Assembly (NCBI GenBank): GCA_017508245.1 | Contig: JAFVZI010000009.1 | Location: forward strand, 1 to 64,000 | DNA: 64,000 nucleotides | Direction of reading: 5' to 3' | Source: Helicobacteraceae bacterium | GTDB lineage: Bacteria > Campylobacterota > Campylobacteria > Campylobacterales > Helicobacteraceae | In this document: piece by piece, positions 47,931 to 57,699 of the stretch | How positions within the stretch are numbered: position 1 is the stretch's first letter | How the letters are laid out: each line of letters starts with the position of its first letter | Made by a program: the position numbers and the translations under genes | The notes under the pieces: generated by a model | The model's input: only the letters and a program-made list of their open reading frames with translations | Database searches by the model: none | What the model was told of the DNA's origin: nothing

Positions 47931-49625
47931 TTGGATATAAAGGGATTATTTAATCAGCTCTTACGATTATATGAGAGATTAAACAAACGACAAAGGATGG
48001 TCATAATAGGTGGCATTGTTGTTGTCGTATTGTTTCTTTCATATTTTGTCGTATTTTCTATAAATCAAAGGAATGAATATAGCAATTATGGCGTTCTTTT
48101 TGAAGGACTAAGTCCAAGTGATAATACTTTGGTAATTCAGCATCTACAAAGTAATAATATCCCTTATAAGATTCCAAAAGAAGATACGATTTTGGTCCCA
48201 AAAGATGTAGTATATGAGCAAAGAATAACACTAAGTAGCAATGGTATTCCAAAAAATAGCAAAGTTGGCTTTGAGATATTTAATGAGCAGTCTTTTGGAA
48301 TGACAGAATTTGAACAGCAAGTAAAGTTGATAAGGGCAACAGAGGGTGAATTATCAAGGACGATTGAAAGTCTAAAACCAATAGACCACGCTACCGTCCA
48401 TATAGCATTACCAAAAGATAGTGTTTTTGTAAGTCAAGAGGTTTTACCAACGGCATCTGTCGTGCTAGATATTCGCCCAAATATGTATCTTTCTCCATCT
48501 CAAATAGATGGCATTAAAAATCTTGTATCATCTGCTGTATCAAAGCTTACTAAAGAAAATGTGGCTATTGTTAATCAAAATGGTGAAACCTTAGGTTCTA
48601 ATGATGAAAATACTATCACGGCAGAGACTATAAATGCACAATTAAAATATAAAAATAATTATGAAAAGATTCTAGAAGACAAAATCCTAGATGTTTTATC
48701 ACCTGTTGTAGGCGGAAAAGATAGGGTTGTGGCGAAAGTTACAGCAGAATTTGATTTCTCACAAAAAAATAGCACACAAGAAATATTTGACCCAAATAAT
48801 GTAGTGCGAAGCGAGCAGAATCTCGAAGAAAGAAGACAGGGAGCAAAAGAACCAGAGATTGGCGGTGTTCCGGGTGCAGTTAGCAATATTGGTCCAGTTC
48901 AAGGGCTAGATTCGCTAGATTCTAAAGAATTGTATGAAAAAAATCAAACAACTACAAATTATGAAATAAGCAAAACTATATCTGAAATAAAGGGTGAATT
49001 TGGAACTTTAAAAAGGCTGAGTGCAGCTGTCGTAGTCGATGGTAATTATGAATTAGCAAGTGAAAATGGCACACAAAAATTATTGTATATTCCAATTAGT
49101 GCTGAGAAGATGAATGAAATAAACAATCTAGTAAAGCAAGCTATAGGATTCTCCCAAAATAGAGGTGATGAGGTTAGTGTAAGTAATTTTGAGCTAAATT
49201 CAACTACAGGCTCTTACAAGCCAAAAACTACATTAGAAAAGATTGTCTCTATTTTATCTCCACTCATTCCACTTTTGAAATATATCATTGTTGCAATCAT
49301 TATCTTTATTTTTTATAAAAAAATTATTGTGCCATTTACAGAAAGAATGCTTGAAGTTTCAGATAATGTTGAAGATGATGTTGAATCTTTGCTTAAAATT
49401 GATGATAGCGAAGAAGAAAACAATAGAGTTAATGATATGAGAAAGAAAATAGAAGACCAGCTTGGACTTGGCAGCTTTAATGAAGATGAAATCAAATACG
49501 ATGTGTTATTAGAAAAAATGAAAACTATGGTTGCAGAAAATCCAAGCGAAGTAGCAAGTTTATTTCAAACCTTGATACACGATGAATTAGGGATAGAAGA
49601 CATTAGTAGCAAGAAAGGGGTATAA
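47931..49625 (+). CDS. fliF: Flagellar MS-ring protein FliF
   Basis: FliF builds the inner-membrane MS ring on which the flagellum assembles. A transmembrane helix lies at about 22-45. The ring-building motif domains follow (YGVLFEGLSPSDNTLVIQHL, EQQVKLIRATEGELSRTIES, ATVHIALPKDSVF). A second helix lies near 445-463, followed by an acidic cytoplasmic tail that binds FliG. Length is 564 residues. Start is TTG 47931 with AAAGGT upstream. fliG begins immediately after the stop codon. Confidence 0.96.
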   Translation: MDIKGLFNQLLRLYERLNKRQRMVIIGGIVVVVLFLSYFVVFSINQRNEYSNYGVLFEGLSPSDNTLVIQHLQSNNIPYKIPKEDTILVPKDVVYEQRITLSSNGIPKNSKVGFEIFNEQSFGMTEFEQQVKLIRATEGELSRTIESLKPIDHATVHIALPKDSVFVSQEVLPTASVVLDIRPNMYLSPSQIDGIKNLVSSAVSKLTKENVAIVNQNGETLGSNDENTITAETINAQLKYKNNYEKILEDKILDVLSPVVGGKDRVVAKVTAEFDFSQKNSTQEIFDPNNVVRSEQNLEERRQGAKEPEIGGVPGAVSNIGPVQGLDSLDSKELYEKNQTTTNYEISKTISEIKGEFGTLKRLSAAVVVDGNYELASENGTQKLLYIPISAEKMNEINNLVKQAIGFSQNRGDEVSVSNFELNSTTGSYKPKTTLEKIVSILSPLIPLLKYIIVAIIIFIFYKKIIVPFTERMLEVSDNVEDDVESLLKIDDSEEENNRVNDMRKKIEDQLGLGSFNEDEIKYDVLLEKMKTMVAENPSEVASLFQTLIHDELGIEDISSKKGV

Positions 49626-50657
49626 ATGGCTTTTAATCTGACACCAAAGCAGCGTGCACAATACGATGAATTCTCTATGGCAGAAAAGATTGCAATTTTA
49701 TTAATCCAATTGGGCGATGGTATCACAGGCGACATTTTCACTCATTTAGATATAGATTCTATTACAGAGATTTCTAAATATATAGCACAAATTAAAGGTA
49801 CAGATAAAAATATTGGTGCAGCAATATTAGAAGAATTTTATGCTATTTTCCAATCAAATCAATACATAAATACTGGTGGCTTTGAGTATGCAAAAGAGTT
49901 GTTGTATCGCGTTCTTGGTCCAGATGAGGCAAAAAGAGTTCTTGATAAATTATCAAAACAAATGCAAACTGCTCAAAATTTCTCATATTTATCAAAAATA
50001 AGACCGCAGCAGCTTGCGGAATTTATCGCAGGTGAACACCCACAAGCAATCGCATTGATACTTGCACATATGGATTCAAATAGTGCGGCAGAGACTTTGA
50101 GTTATTTTTCTGATAATCAAAGAGCCGATGTTGCAATAAGAATGGCATCTTTGGGCGATATTGCACCACCTATTGTAAAGAGAGTTTCAGCCGTGCTAGA
50201 AAATCAGCTAGATTCTCTTGCTAGCTATAAGGTTGAAGTTGGCGGACCAAGGGCTGTTGCAGAAATATTTAATCGTTTAGGTCAAAAAGCAGCTAAAACT
50301 ACGATAGCCCATATCGAGCAAATTGATGAGCAATTGGCAGCCAAAATCAAAGAGATGATGTTTACATTTGAAGATATTATCAAGCTTGACAATAATGCAA
50401 TTAGAGAGATATTGAAAAATATTGATAAAAAAGATTTAGCATTATCTTTGAAATCAGCACCAGAAGAACTAAAACAAAAATTCTTATCAAATATGAGTCA
50501 AAGAGCCGGAGAGCAATTCATAGAGGAATTGCAATATCTAGGCGTTGTTAAGGTAAGAGATGTAGAAAATTCTCAAAGAAAAGTAGTAGAACTTGTCCAA
50601 ACTCTATCAGAACAAGGAACTATACAAATAGGTGAAGAAGATGATGTTGTCGAATAG
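49626..50657 (+). CDS. fliG: Flagellar motor switch protein FliG
   Basis: FliG is the switch component that contacts the stator. The 343-residue protein has the N-terminal FliF-binding region (MAEKIAILLIQLGDGITGDIF), the middle domain with the EHPQAIALILAHM motif near 137-149, and the C-terminal armadillo domain with MFTFEDIIKLDNNAIREIL, whose charged helix faces MotA. It is preceded directly by fliF and overlaps fliH. Confidence 0.97.
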   Translation: MAFNLTPKQRAQYDEFSMAEKIAILLIQLGDGITGDIFTHLDIDSITEISKYIAQIKGTDKNIGAAILEEFYAIFQSNQYINTGGFEYAKELLYRVLGPDEAKRVLDKLSKQMQTAQNFSYLSKIRPQQLAEFIAGEHPQAIALILAHMDSNSAAETLSYFSDNQRADVAIRMASLGDIAPPIVKRVSAVLENQLDSLASYKVEVGGPRAVAEIFNRLGQKAAKTTIAHIEQIDEQLAAKIKEMMFTFEDIIKLDNNAIREILKNIDKKDLALSLKSAPEELKQKFLSNMSQRAGEQFIEELQYLGVVKVRDVENSQRKVVELVQTLSEQGTIQIGEEDDVVE

Positions 50658-51426
50658 TAATGATAAAAGCATTATTTCTTTACAAGAATTAAATAAGCAT
50701 AATATGGCACGATATGAGTTTAAAAAAATAAATACACAAGATATAAAAGAGATGCATACTCCAAAAAATATCCATATGGAAGAAAATATTCCTACTCAAA
50801 GTCAAGTATCAATGATACAAAGTAGTATAGAAAAAGAGCTGATAGAGAAACTTTTGACAAAAAGTGATGATTTGTCGAATTCACTAAATAATTTCCAAAT
50901 GCAATTTGAAAAATTACAGTCACAGATGTATGAAAAAGAAAAAATAGCAAGAGAAGAAGGATTCAAAGAAGGTGAGTTGAAAGCAAAATTAAGCTTTAAA
51001 GATGAACTAGAAAAAGAAAAAGAAAAGGTTACAAAATCTGTCATAACATTAAATGAAACGATAGAAAATATAAAAAAACAAATAGTAAATCTAGAATCTG
51101 AATTAAGCTCAATTGCTCTTGATATAGCAAAAGAAATAATAGTAAAAGAAGTTGATGCAAATAGCTCAAAAATAGCAGCTTCGATTAGCAAGGAATTGCT
51201 TCAATCAATGAGCATGAATCTAAATATCATTATCAAGGTGAATCCAATAGATTTTGATTATTTGAATAATATATTTACTGATAATCAAAATATTAAAATA
51301 AAGGGCGATGATGCAATTCAAAAGGGCGGAGTTGTGATAATTAGCGATAATGGTAATGTTGATGGAAATGTAATGTCAAGATACCAGATTTTAAAACAAA
51401 GCGTATTGGAAAACTTTAGAGATTAG
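50641..51426 (+). CDS. fliH: Flagellar export protein FliH
   Basis: FliH regulates the export ATPase FliI. The N-terminal half is a disordered and coiled-coil region, with YEKEKIAREEGFKEGELKAK carrying glycine-spaced repeats typical of FliH. The C-terminal domain (IALDIAKEIIVKEVDANSSK) is the conserved globular part. The frame can open at GTG 50632, but AGG lies about 8 nt before ATG 50641, giving 261 residues. The start lies inside the end of fliG. Confidence 0.9.
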   Translation: MMLSNSNDKSIISLQELNKHNMARYEFKKINTQDIKEMHTPKNIHMEENIPTQSQVSMIQSSIEKELIEKLLTKSDDLSNSLNNFQMQFEKLQSQMYEKEKIAREEGFKEGELKAKLSFKDELEKEKEKVTKSVITLNETIENIKKQIVNLESELSSIALDIAKEIIVKEVDANSSKIAASISKELLQSMSMNLNIIIKVNPIDFDYLNNIFTDNQNIKIKGDDAIQKGGVVIISDNGNVDGNVMSRYQILKQSVLENFRD

Positions 51427-51449
51427 ATTTTTTTTAAGCGAGATTTTAA

Positions 51450-53276
51450 ATGATTAATCTAAAAGATATGAATATAGATGAGTTATGCACTCAAGCAGGA
51501 AATATTAGAAATAGAATAATAGAAGTTGTTAGTAAAAATGGCGGGCATTTAAGCTCGAATCTCGGTAGTGTTGAGCTAATAATTGCTATGCATTATGTAT
51601 TTGACTGCAAAAAACATCCCTTTATTTTTGATGTCAGCCATCAAGCATACGCCCACAAATTAATAACAGATAGATGGGATAGTTTCGATACATTGCGACA
51701 AACAAATGGAATAAGTGGATTTACAAAGCCAAGCGAATCTAGTAGCGATTATTTTATCGCAGGACATAGTTCTACCTCGCTTTCTCTTGGTGTAGGTGTC
51801 GCAAGGGCGATAAGATTGAATAATGAAGATAGAGTCCCTATCGTATTAATTGGTGATGGTGCTATGAGTTCCGGCCTGGCTTATGAAGCACTTGATGAAA
51901 TAGGGGATATTAAATATCCAATGATTATTATCTTGAATGATAATGAGATGAGTATTAGCAAGCCAATAGGTGCAATTAGCAAGTGTTTATCTTCTACGAC
52001 TGCTACAAAATTTTATCAAGAAATAAAAGGTGGGATAAAAAAAATTCTACAAAATTTACCAGATAGCGCTACTTATATGGCGAAACGATTTGAAGAATCT
52101 TTTAAATTAATCACTCCAGGAATCTTATTTGAAGAATTAGGATTAAACTATATTGGACCAATAGATGGGCATAATATAGGCGAATTGATAAATATATTTC
52201 AAAAAGCAAAGAATTTTAATTCACCAGTTTTGATACATACACAAACTACCAAAGGATATGGATATAAGATTGCCGAAGGAAAATATGAAAAATGGCATAG
52301 TGTTCCTCCGTTTTGCATAGATACAGGGATTCCGCTAAATCCTACAAAAGCAAGTAGCCCAACTAAAATATTTGCAAATAAACTATTAGAATTAGCAAAA
52401 AAAGATGAAAAAATAGTAGGTGTTACTGCTGCTATGCCAAGTGGCACCGGACTTGACCTCTTGATTGATAGTTTCCCAAACCGCTTTTTTGATGTAGCTA
52501 TTGCAGAAGCTCACGCCACGACTTCAATGGCAGCAATGGCAAAAGAAGGATATAAGCCTTTTGTTGTCATATATTCTACATTTTTACAAAGAGCATTTGA
52601 TAGTATAATTCACGATGTAAGTATCATGAATATGCCTGTAAAATTTGCTATCGATAGGGCAGGCATTGTCGGTGAAGATGGAGAAACCCATCAGGGCGTA
52701 TTTGATATTTCATATCTAAATCTTATTCCAAATATGGTTATTTATGCTCCAAGAGATGATGAAAGCTTAGAATTAGCCCTAGAATTCGCTACAAACTATA
52801 ATGATTCTCCACTGGCTTTTAGGTATCCGCGTGGTGAGTTTTTACTGCCAAATAAAACATATCACAATAAAGAATTTCAATTAGGCAAGGCTGAGATACT
52901 AAACAAAGGAAGTGATATTGCATTTTTAGGTTTTGGAAATGGCGTAGGAAGAGCATATTTGGTAAATGAAGCACTGAAAAATAAGGCCACTTTAGTTGAT
53001 TTGAGATTTGCTAAACCTCTTGATGTCGATTTGATAAAAGAGGTGGCCAAAACTCACAAAAAACTATATATATTTAGCGATGGTGTAAGGCTTGGCGGTA
53101 TAGCACAAAATATTAGCTACATGTTATTAGAAAATTCTATATTTACAAAAATAAGAAGTTTTGAATTTCAAGATTGTTTTATTCAGCACGGCAAGACAAA
53201 AGAGATAGAAAAAATATTGAATCTTGATACAACAAGTATCTTTAATATAATAGAAGAGGATTTAAAAAATCTATGA
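51450..53276 (+). CDS. dxs: 1-deoxy-D-xylulose-5-phosphate synthase
   Basis: Dxs joins pyruvate and glyceraldehyde 3-phosphate in the first step of the MEP isoprenoid pathway. Thiamine diphosphate motif GDGAMSSGLAYEAL near 132-145 and NDNEMSISK are present. FDVSHQAYAHKL, AEAHATTSMAAMAKEGYKP and DRAGIVGEDGETHQG follow. Length is 608 residues. Its position after fliH matches H. pylori. The stop overlaps the next start (ATGA). Confidence 0.97.
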   Translation: MINLKDMNIDELCTQAGNIRNRIIEVVSKNGGHLSSNLGSVELIIAMHYVFDCKKHPFIFDVSHQAYAHKLITDRWDSFDTLRQTNGISGFTKPSESSSDYFIAGHSSTSLSLGVGVARAIRLNNEDRVPIVLIGDGAMSSGLAYEALDEIGDIKYPMIIILNDNEMSISKPIGAISKCLSSTTATKFYQEIKGGIKKILQNLPDSATYMAKRFEESFKLITPGILFEELGLNYIGPIDGHNIGELINIFQKAKNFNSPVLIHTQTTKGYGYKIAEGKYEKWHSVPPFCIDTGIPLNPTKASSPTKIFANKLLELAKKDEKIVGVTAAMPSGTGLDLLIDSFPNRFFDVAIAEAHATTSMAAMAKEGYKPFVVIYSTFLQRAFDSIIHDVSIMNMPVKFAIDRAGIVGEDGETHQGVFDISYLNLIPNMVIYAPRDDESLELALEFATNYNDSPLAFRYPRGEFLLPNKTYHNKEFQLGKAEILNKGSDIAFLGFGNGVGRAYLVNEALKNKATLVDLRFAKPLDVDLIKEVAKTHKKLYIFSDGVRLGGIAQNISYMLLENSIFTKIRSFEFQDCFIQHGKTKEIEKILNLDTTSIFNIIEEDLKNL

Positions 53277-54160
53277 TATTTCGTATTTTTTCAAGTAAAA
53301 ATGAATTGTTTTTAACGCTCATTTTTTTAGTGTTTTGTATTTTTGCTATGTTTGATTTGTATAATCAAAATGCGTTGAAATATATAGAAGATTCTTTTAG
53401 TTTTGCACTCACAAATATAGGTGTTGTAGCAGTGTTAAAAATAATATCTGGAGCACTTCCTTTGACTGATGGAATTAGCGATATACTAGATAAGATATTT
53501 AATTTTTTCTTTCTTGCAAATATTTTGATTGGAATCCAGTATATCTTGCTTATTGTAAATAAGATTCTATTTATCAAGATTCTAATCATTTTATTTTTTG
53601 CATTTAGGTTTATGCCTCAATTTAAATCGATTGCAACAAAGATTCTAATCATTTTGTTATTTTTTAATCCCGGATTAAATCTATATATCGGTGCGATAAA
53701 AATAATATCTAATGAAGCAAATATGACTATTGATAATGATTTGAATGAAAAGATAAATCATATAAAAGGTATTTTAGGGATTAGCCCTAAGGTTGAAATA
53801 GAGATTGAAGAGCTAGGTGATGCAAGAGGCACATTATCTAAAGTAATAGGCGAGATTGGTATTTTTGGTCAAAATATACAAGCTACTGCAAAGGATGTGG
53901 CAAATACGATAACAAATCCAATAGATTCTACCCAAAAGACACTAGATGAAGCGAAAACAAAAATACTAAAAAGTATGCAAGTAATAGGTGATGGTCTTAG
54001 TGTGATTCTAAGCTTAAGTATAAAATATATATTAAATGTGTTTTTCTTGTATTTTTTGATGCCTATATTGTATTTTTATATAATGTATAGAGTGATAAAT
54101 TACAAACCACTATATCATAAAGAAATCATACATAAGATAGAATCAAGGCCTAGCATATAA
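53273..54160 (+). CDS. Multi-pass membrane protein of unknown function
   Basis: A 295-residue protein coupled to dxs by a 4-bp overlap. Hydrophobic segments are at about 12-32, 45-62, 75-95, 97-112, 118-140 and 245-272. Between 155 and 240 is an amphipathic, coiled-coil-like stretch (GTLSKVIGEIGIFGQNIQA, STQKTLDEAKTKILKSMQ). I recognise no family. The soluble middle section could face the periplasm. It ends flush against the end of the convergent gltX gene, with no spacer for a terminator. Confidence 0.7.
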   Translation: MIFRIFSSKNELFLTLIFLVFCIFAMFDLYNQNALKYIEDSFSFALTNIGVVAVLKIISGALPLTDGISDILDKIFNFFFLANILIGIQYILLIVNKILFIKILIILFFAFRFMPQFKSIATKILIILLFFNPGLNLYIGAIKIISNEANMTIDNDLNEKINHIKGILGISPKVEIEIEELGDARGTLSKVIGEIGIFGQNIQATAKDVANTITNPIDSTQKTLDEAKTKILKSMQVIGDGLSVILSLSIKYILNVFFLYFLMPILYFYIMYRVINYKPLYHKEIIHKIESRPSI

Positions 54161-55521
54161 CTAATTTTTGTTCAAAAACGCATCTATTCTATCTTTTGTT
54201 TCATCTTTTCCAAGTATAAAAATAAGCTCGTTTATGCCAATCCCGCCACTTTTCCCAAGCAATGCACATCGCATAGCACTAAATAATTTACCAATTTTGA
54301 TATTCTTAGTTTCTACGAAGTTGTGCAAGCAATAATTTATATCTTCAATGCTATTAAAATTATTTATAGAATCTATCGCAGGAACTAGCATCTCTTTTGC
54401 TTCTTTATCTATTTTTGCACTAAATTTTTCATCATAGATTCTACTTTTTTTAGTATAGAATCTATCATATCTTTTAGCTCTATTAGAGTGTTTGCTCGCT
54501 CTTTAGTCTCTTTTAATAGCACTTCTTTTTTACTGGATTCTAGATTTATATTTAGCAATTCTTCTAATTTTTTATTTTGTGTATTTTTTATATACAGATT
54601 GTTTAGCCATAATAGTTTGCTTTCATTGTATATTGATGGTGAGCTACTTAGATTTTCTAATGTGAATAAATCTAGCATTTCTTGCATACTAAATACCTCT
54701 TTATCTCCGTAGCTAAAACCAAGTCTAAGCAAAAAATTTAGCAAAGCTTCTGCTAAATAGCCCATTTCCTTATATTCCATAACACTCAAAGCACCATCTC
54801 TTTTGCTTAGTTTTTTTCCATCTCCATTTAATATCATTGGAATATGGCAAAAATTCGGTATCTTAAAGTCAATTGCTTTATATACCAATATTTGTTTTGG
54901 CGTATTTGTAAGGTGGTCATCACCTCTTATTATATCAGTTATGCCCATTAGAGCATCATCTATTGCTACTACAAAATTATACGTAGGCGTGCCATCGCTT
55001 CTTGCAATAATAAAGTCATCCAGTTCTTTTGCATTAATTGCAATTTTGCCCTTTAGTTTATCTACAAATTCTATATTTCCATCAAGCGGAGCTTTTATTC
55101 TTACAACCGGCTTTACTCCACTTGGTGGGATTCCGTTAAAATCTCTATATCTATTATCATATCTTGGAGTTTTACCTTCTTTTTTTTGCTGCTCTCTTAA
55201 AATATCTAATTCTTCTTTGGACATATAGCAATAATAAGCTAGTTTTTTTTCTAATAAAATATTTATATATTTTTTATAAACATCTAGTCTTTTTGATTGA
55301 TATACAATTTCATCATTATCATAATTAAGCCCAACCCAATCAAATGCCTCTATAATTGCTTCTGTAGCTTCGATACTATTTCTATTAAAATCCGTATCTT
55401 CAATACGAAGCAAAAATTTACCTTTATTTGCTTTTGCGTATAAAAAATTAAATAAAGCCGTCCTAAGCCCGCCTATGTGTAAATATCCGGTAGGACTTGG
55501 AGCAAAACGAGTTACTATCAT
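54161..55521 (-). pseudogene. gltX: Glutamyl-tRNA synthetase gene with a one-base frameshift
   Basis: The first 370 codons (from ATG 55521) encode a class I synthetase: HIGH motif TGYLHIGGLRT, zinc-region-like middle part, and KMSKS motif KKLSKRDG. The frame then stops at 54409, while another frame continues to 54161 (RIYDEKFSAKIDKEAKEMLVPA, then GIGINELIFILG, the anticodon-binding end). The switch lies at a run of seven T on the plus strand (54446-54452); one more base gives an uninterrupted product of about 453 residues, the usual length. GAGG precedes the ATG. Sequencing error, mutation, or slippage on the A7 mRNA run are all possible. Helicobacters carry two gltX genes, so loss of one function is conceivable but unlikely. 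Confidence 0.85.
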
Positions 55522-55531
55522 TGCAATGCCT

Positions 55532-56116
55532 CTAATATTTTGGTATCAATTGATTTGCTAATTCTTTTATAGATGATATTGAAACATCTTGCATTGCTTT
55601 TATGGCACTTTCTTCATCAAATGAATCTAGTAATTGCTTCTGGGCTATAATTCCTGATTGATGTATTTGTCCTTTTGATGTTATTTGGTATGAAAAGCTC
55701 ATTACTGCTTCCATTGTATCTTTTTGTATTTCAAAATCAAGCAATTTTAGTTTCAAATAAGATTCTATTTTAGCACCACTAAATGGAGGATTGATGATTT
55801 TTAAACAATGTTTGTGGAACTCTTTTATTAGCATACTCTCTACTTCATTTACTATATCATTTGCAAAATTTACTCCACTTAACTCGCTTACCTTGTTATT
55901 TTCGCTATATAGGATTTTTGCATTTTGATATTTGCTTGGAACTTCTATGCCAACTAATCCTATCAAATTGTAAGCATCACATATTTTAGATTCTGCTACT
56001 AGAGTGTCTAATTTGTAATAATTTATATTTGGTAATTCACTTTTTAGATTTATATCTACACAAGCACTAAAAAATGTAGTCATAAATATTAATATTAAGA
56101 TTCTGCATCTCATCAT
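55532..56116 (-). CDS. ABC-transporter auxiliary lipoprotein (PqiC/Mla-associated type)
   Basis: A 194-residue predicted lipoprotein. The signal peptide ends in a lipobox, TTFFSAC, with cysteine 19. NINYYKLDTLVAESKICDAYN, then IGLVGIEVPSKYQNAKILYS and a later MLIKEFHKHCLK resemble the auxiliary lipoproteins that accompany MCE-type lipid transporters. It is the last gene of the mlaE-mlaF-mlaD unit, 6 nt after mlaD, and probably links the inner-membrane complex to the outer membrane. Confidence 0.75.
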   Translation of the reverse strand: MMRCRILILIFMTTFFSACVDINLKSELPNINYYKLDTLVAESKICDAYNLIGLVGIEVPSKYQNAKILYSENNKVSELSGVNFANDIVNEVESMLIKEFHKHCLKIINPPFSGAKIESYLKLKLLDFEIQKDTMEAVMSFSYQITSKGQIHQSGIIAQKQLLDSFDEESAIKAMQDVSISSIKELANQLIPKY

Positions 56117-56122
56117 TTTTCC

Positions 56123-56953
56123 TTATTTTTCCCTATATCCAAAGATTGTATTGTATGGATTCTCCCTTAAATCTTTAAGCAAAATAGAGCCATCTTCTGC
56201 TAGTTTATTTATATTATTCATCGAATTTTCAATCGATATTAGCGATGGAGTCAAAATATCCTTTATATCGTATTCTCCATCATTTATCTTTTGATTGATA
56301 GTTTTTAACATTGTGTTTGTAGTATTTGATACATCATTTACATTTGCAATAAGAGAGCCAATTTCTTTAGTCTTTTCTTGCACCAAAGACATCATTTTAT
56401 TTAATTTTATAGCAGAATCTTTTATAGATTCTAATATGCTTGTGATGTTTTTGACATTTTCTGGACTTATTATTTCATTTGTATTTTGCAACAAACTATC
56501 AATCTTTCCTGTTAGGCTAGGTGCAGATTCTAGTATTTGCGACATTCCACCTGATTTTATTTGTAATACTCCATCAACATCAAGCATATCATTGCTTGAA
56601 TCGTTTTGTATGAGATTTAAAAAGTTGCTTCCAAGTATCCCACTTTGATCCACTTTTAAAACAGAATCTTTTTTTATTGGCAAGTCTTCCCTAATTATCA
56701 AATCAAATTCTATTTCATCAAAATTATTATCTTTAAAATTGATATCTACAATTTTCCCTACATTTATTCCTTTGTATTTTATGGAACTATCGGGGCTTAC
56801 TCCATCTATCGCCACTTTCGAATATGCCTTGTATTTTTTTACATTGCTTCCAAATTCATTGTTTCCACCAAACCAAAATATAAAAACAACTAAACCAATT
56901 AGAGTGGCTATAAAACATAAACCAATTAGAATATAATTTACTCCTCTTTCCAT
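56123..56953 (-). CDS. mlaD: MCE-family phospholipid-binding protein MlaD
   Basis: A 276-residue inner-membrane-anchored MCE protein. A single helix at about 7-28 is followed by the MCE domain at about 38-115 (YSKVAIDGVSPDSSIKYKGINVGKIVDI; LKVDQSGILGSNFLNL). The remainder is a long helical region (ILESIKDSAIKLNKMMSLVQ) that would form the tunnel or hexamer contacts. It overlaps mlaF by 16 bp. The family binds phospholipid and passes it between membranes. Confidence 0.9.
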   Translation of the reverse strand: MERGVNYILIGLCFIATLIGLVVFIFWFGGNNEFGSNVKKYKAYSKVAIDGVSPDSSIKYKGINVGKIVDINFKDNNFDEIEFDLIIREDLPIKKDSVLKVDQSGILGSNFLNLIQNDSSNDMLDVDGVLQIKSGGMSQILESAPSLTGKIDSLLQNTNEIISPENVKNITSILESIKDSAIKLNKMMSLVQEKTKEIGSLIANVNDVSNTTNTMLKTINQKINDGEYDIKDILTPSLISIENSMNNINKLAEDGSILLKDLRENPYNTIFGYREK

Positions 56954-57699
56954 AGTCGTTCTCCCCTTTTTGATTTTAATAGATTATCTATCTTGTTTGC
57001 TTCACTATGCTTAAATTCCTCTAGACTTCCAGAGAATAATATTTTTGAATTATCAAGCAAAATAAATCTATCTGTTATATCTTTTATAGAATCAAGGTCG
57101 TGAGTAACCATCACAACGCTTAAATTAAAATGGTCTCTTAGTTTCAATATTAGTTTATCGAAATTTTCGGCACTTTGTGGGTCTAAACCGCTTGTTGGCT
57201 CATCAAGAAAAAGTATCTTTGGGTTGAAAGCAAGTGCTCTTGCAAGTCCTACTCTCTTTTTCATTCCACCACTTAATTCGTGCGGATACAAATCTTTTAC
57301 ATAGCTTGGCAATCCAACGATATTTATAAAATATTTTGATATTTCATCTATGATTTTTTTAGGATAAAAGCTGTATTCTTTAAGCATAATCCCTACATTA
57401 TCAAGCACATTTAGTGATGAATACAATGCTCCAAATTGAAACACAACACCACATTTTCTAAGGATAATGCTTCTTTTATTTTGACTTACTTTCCAAATAT
57501 CTGAATCAAAAATTTTTATACTTCCACTTACTGGCTCTTTTAGATATATCATCGTGCTAAGCAAGGTTGATTTTCCACTTCCACTTCCACCTAAGATTCC
57601 AAAAATTTCTTTGTATTTGATATTAAAGCTAATATTATCTTGGATTATTCTATTTTTATATGAGGTTGTTAGATCTTTTACTTCAATTATATTTTTCAA
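56938..57699 (-). CDS. mlaF: ABC transporter ATPase MlaF
   Basis: The ATPase of the MCE lipid transporter. Walker A GGSGSGKST is near 34-42, the Q-loop follows, the signature LSGGMKKRVGLARAL is near 142-156, and Walker B ILFLDEPTSGLDP is near 162-174 with the switch histidine in MVTHDLDSI. Length is 253 residues. The start overlaps the mlaE stop (ATGA). It works with the adjacent permease and MlaD. Confidence 0.94.
   Translation of the reverse strand: MKNIIEVKDLTTSYKNRIIQDNISFNIKYKEIFGILGGSGSGKSTLLSTMIYLKEPVSGSIKIFDSDIWKVSQNKRSIILRKCGVVFQFGALYSSLNVLDNVGIMLKEYSFYPKKIIDEISKYFINIVGLPSYVKDLYPHELSGGMKKRVGLARALAFNPKILFLDEPTSGLDPQSAENFDKLILKLRDHFNLSVVMVTHDLDSIKDITDRFILLDNSKILFSGSLEEFKHSEANKIDNLLKSKRGERLWKEE

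Noticed and set aside
54161-54391. A separate 76-residue gene downstream of gltX
   Set aside because: Its sequence is the missing C-terminal part of glutamyl-tRNA synthetase in another frame, so it belongs to gltX.
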